Positions 5,597 to 5,945 of a DNA stretch of 5,945 nt are shown in pieces. The stretch covers positions 1 through 5,945 of the forward strand of contig CAKZLT010000577.1 in NCBI GenBank assembly GCA_937127195.1, given 5' to 3'. Origin of the DNA: an uncultured Saprospiraceae bacterium. GTDB taxonomy: Bacteria; Bacteroidota; Bacteroidia; Chitinophagales; Saprospiraceae. The first letter of the stretch is position 1; each line of letters begins with the position of its first letter. A program made the translations under genes and the position numbers. The notes beneath the pieces are model-generated. The model did no database searches. It saw nothing but the letters and a program-made list of their open reading frames with translations, and had not been told where the DNA came from.

Positions 5597-5945
5597 ATGA
5601 AAATAATAGAAGCCAACGAAACGCATTTAGAAATAGTAGCCGAGCTATTTGACGGTTACCGTGTTTTTTACAAACAAAAATCGGATATCGAAGGCGCAAC
5701 TACTTTTATAAAGGAGCGAATGCAAGCGCAAGAATCCATTATCTTTTTGGCTTATGATAATGAAAAAGCGGTTGGATTTACTCAACTTTTTCCTATTTTT
5801 TCGTCAGTGAGTATGGAAAGAAGTTATCTTTTGAATGATTTATATGTTTTACCAGAATGCCGAGGAAAACAAATTGGCGCGAGTTTGTTGCGACACGCTC
5901 AAGCATTTATAATCAAAAAAGGCTACAAAGGATTGGCACTCGAAA
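5597..5945 (+). CDS. GNAT-family N-acetyltransferase, 3' end beyond the window
   Basis: ATG 5597 opens a frame of 116 full codons that runs off the right edge. It begins MKIIEANETHLEIVAELFD, the usual beta1-alpha1 start of GNAT enzymes, followed by YRVFYKQ (21-27) and a predicted helix. Then come strands IIFLAYD (48-54) and AVGFTQLFP (58-66) and the motif-A strand LLNDLYVLPECRGKQIGASLL (78-98). This is the acetyl-CoA pyrophosphate-binding segment. The consensus R/Q-x-x-G-x-G/A appears here as R89-G-K-Q-I-G94-A95, with Gln in place of the first Gly. About 116 of an expected 145-160 residues are present, so the acceptor-site C-terminus is missing. The overall pattern (DxYRxFY, SSVSMERSYLLND) matches a common single-domain GNAT subgroup whose substrate is not known to me. 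It probably acts in the cytoplasm. Confidence 0.88.
   Translation, partial: MKIIEANETHLEIVAELFDGYRVFYKQKSDIEGATTFIKERMQAQESIIFLAYDNEKAVGFTQLFPIFSSVSMERSYLLNDLYVLPECRGKQIGASLLRHAQAFIIKKGYKGLALE

Noticed and set aside
5386..5652. Plus-strand 88-residue frame
   Set aside because: It overlaps the YfiT-like gene start and the GNAT start in another frame, and its product is low-complexity Ile/Phe-rich.

Overview
This is an AT-rich stretch of bacterial chromosome. Several traits point to Bacteroidota (a Cytophagales/Flavobacteriia-like organism), but this is an inference from gene families and style, not a species identification. The traits are a giant secreted WG-repeat protein, a lipoprotein with a ZU5-like 'GG-x-L / IPANAF' domain of a type I associate with Bacteroidota, A-rich leaders without Shine-Dalgarno sequences, and a bacillithiol-linked YfiT-type DinB protein.

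Layout. Positions 1-2949 (minus strand) hold the first 983 codons of a very large WG-repeat protein; its 3' end lies beyond the left edge. Positions 2950-3291 are a non-coding gap with two terminator-like hairpins. Positions 3292-4683 (minus) encode a lipoprotein of 463 residues. Positions 4684-4915 are non-coding and hold two AT-rich inverted repeats. Positions 4916-5461 (minus) encode a YfiT/BstA-type DinB-fold protein. Positions 5462-5596 form a divergent intergenic region with an 11-bp direct repeat. From 5597 to the right edge (plus) runs the first 116 codons of a GNAT acetyltransferase.

How the genes relate. The three minus-strand genes read in the same direction but are separated by about 230 and 340 bp. 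A good intrinsic terminator follows the lipoprotein gene, so they look like separate transcription units rather than an operon. The WG protein and the lipoprotein are both exported envelope proteins. The YfiT-like protein and the acetyltransferase are cytoplasmic enzymes transcribed divergently from a shared 135-bp region. I see no mobile element, CRISPR array, RNA gene or defence system.

The most interesting object is the WG-repeat protein: at least 25 repeat units with an almost strict 34-residue period, in two regular arrays joined by an irregular centre that holds an arginine-rich insert and a CxxC insert.
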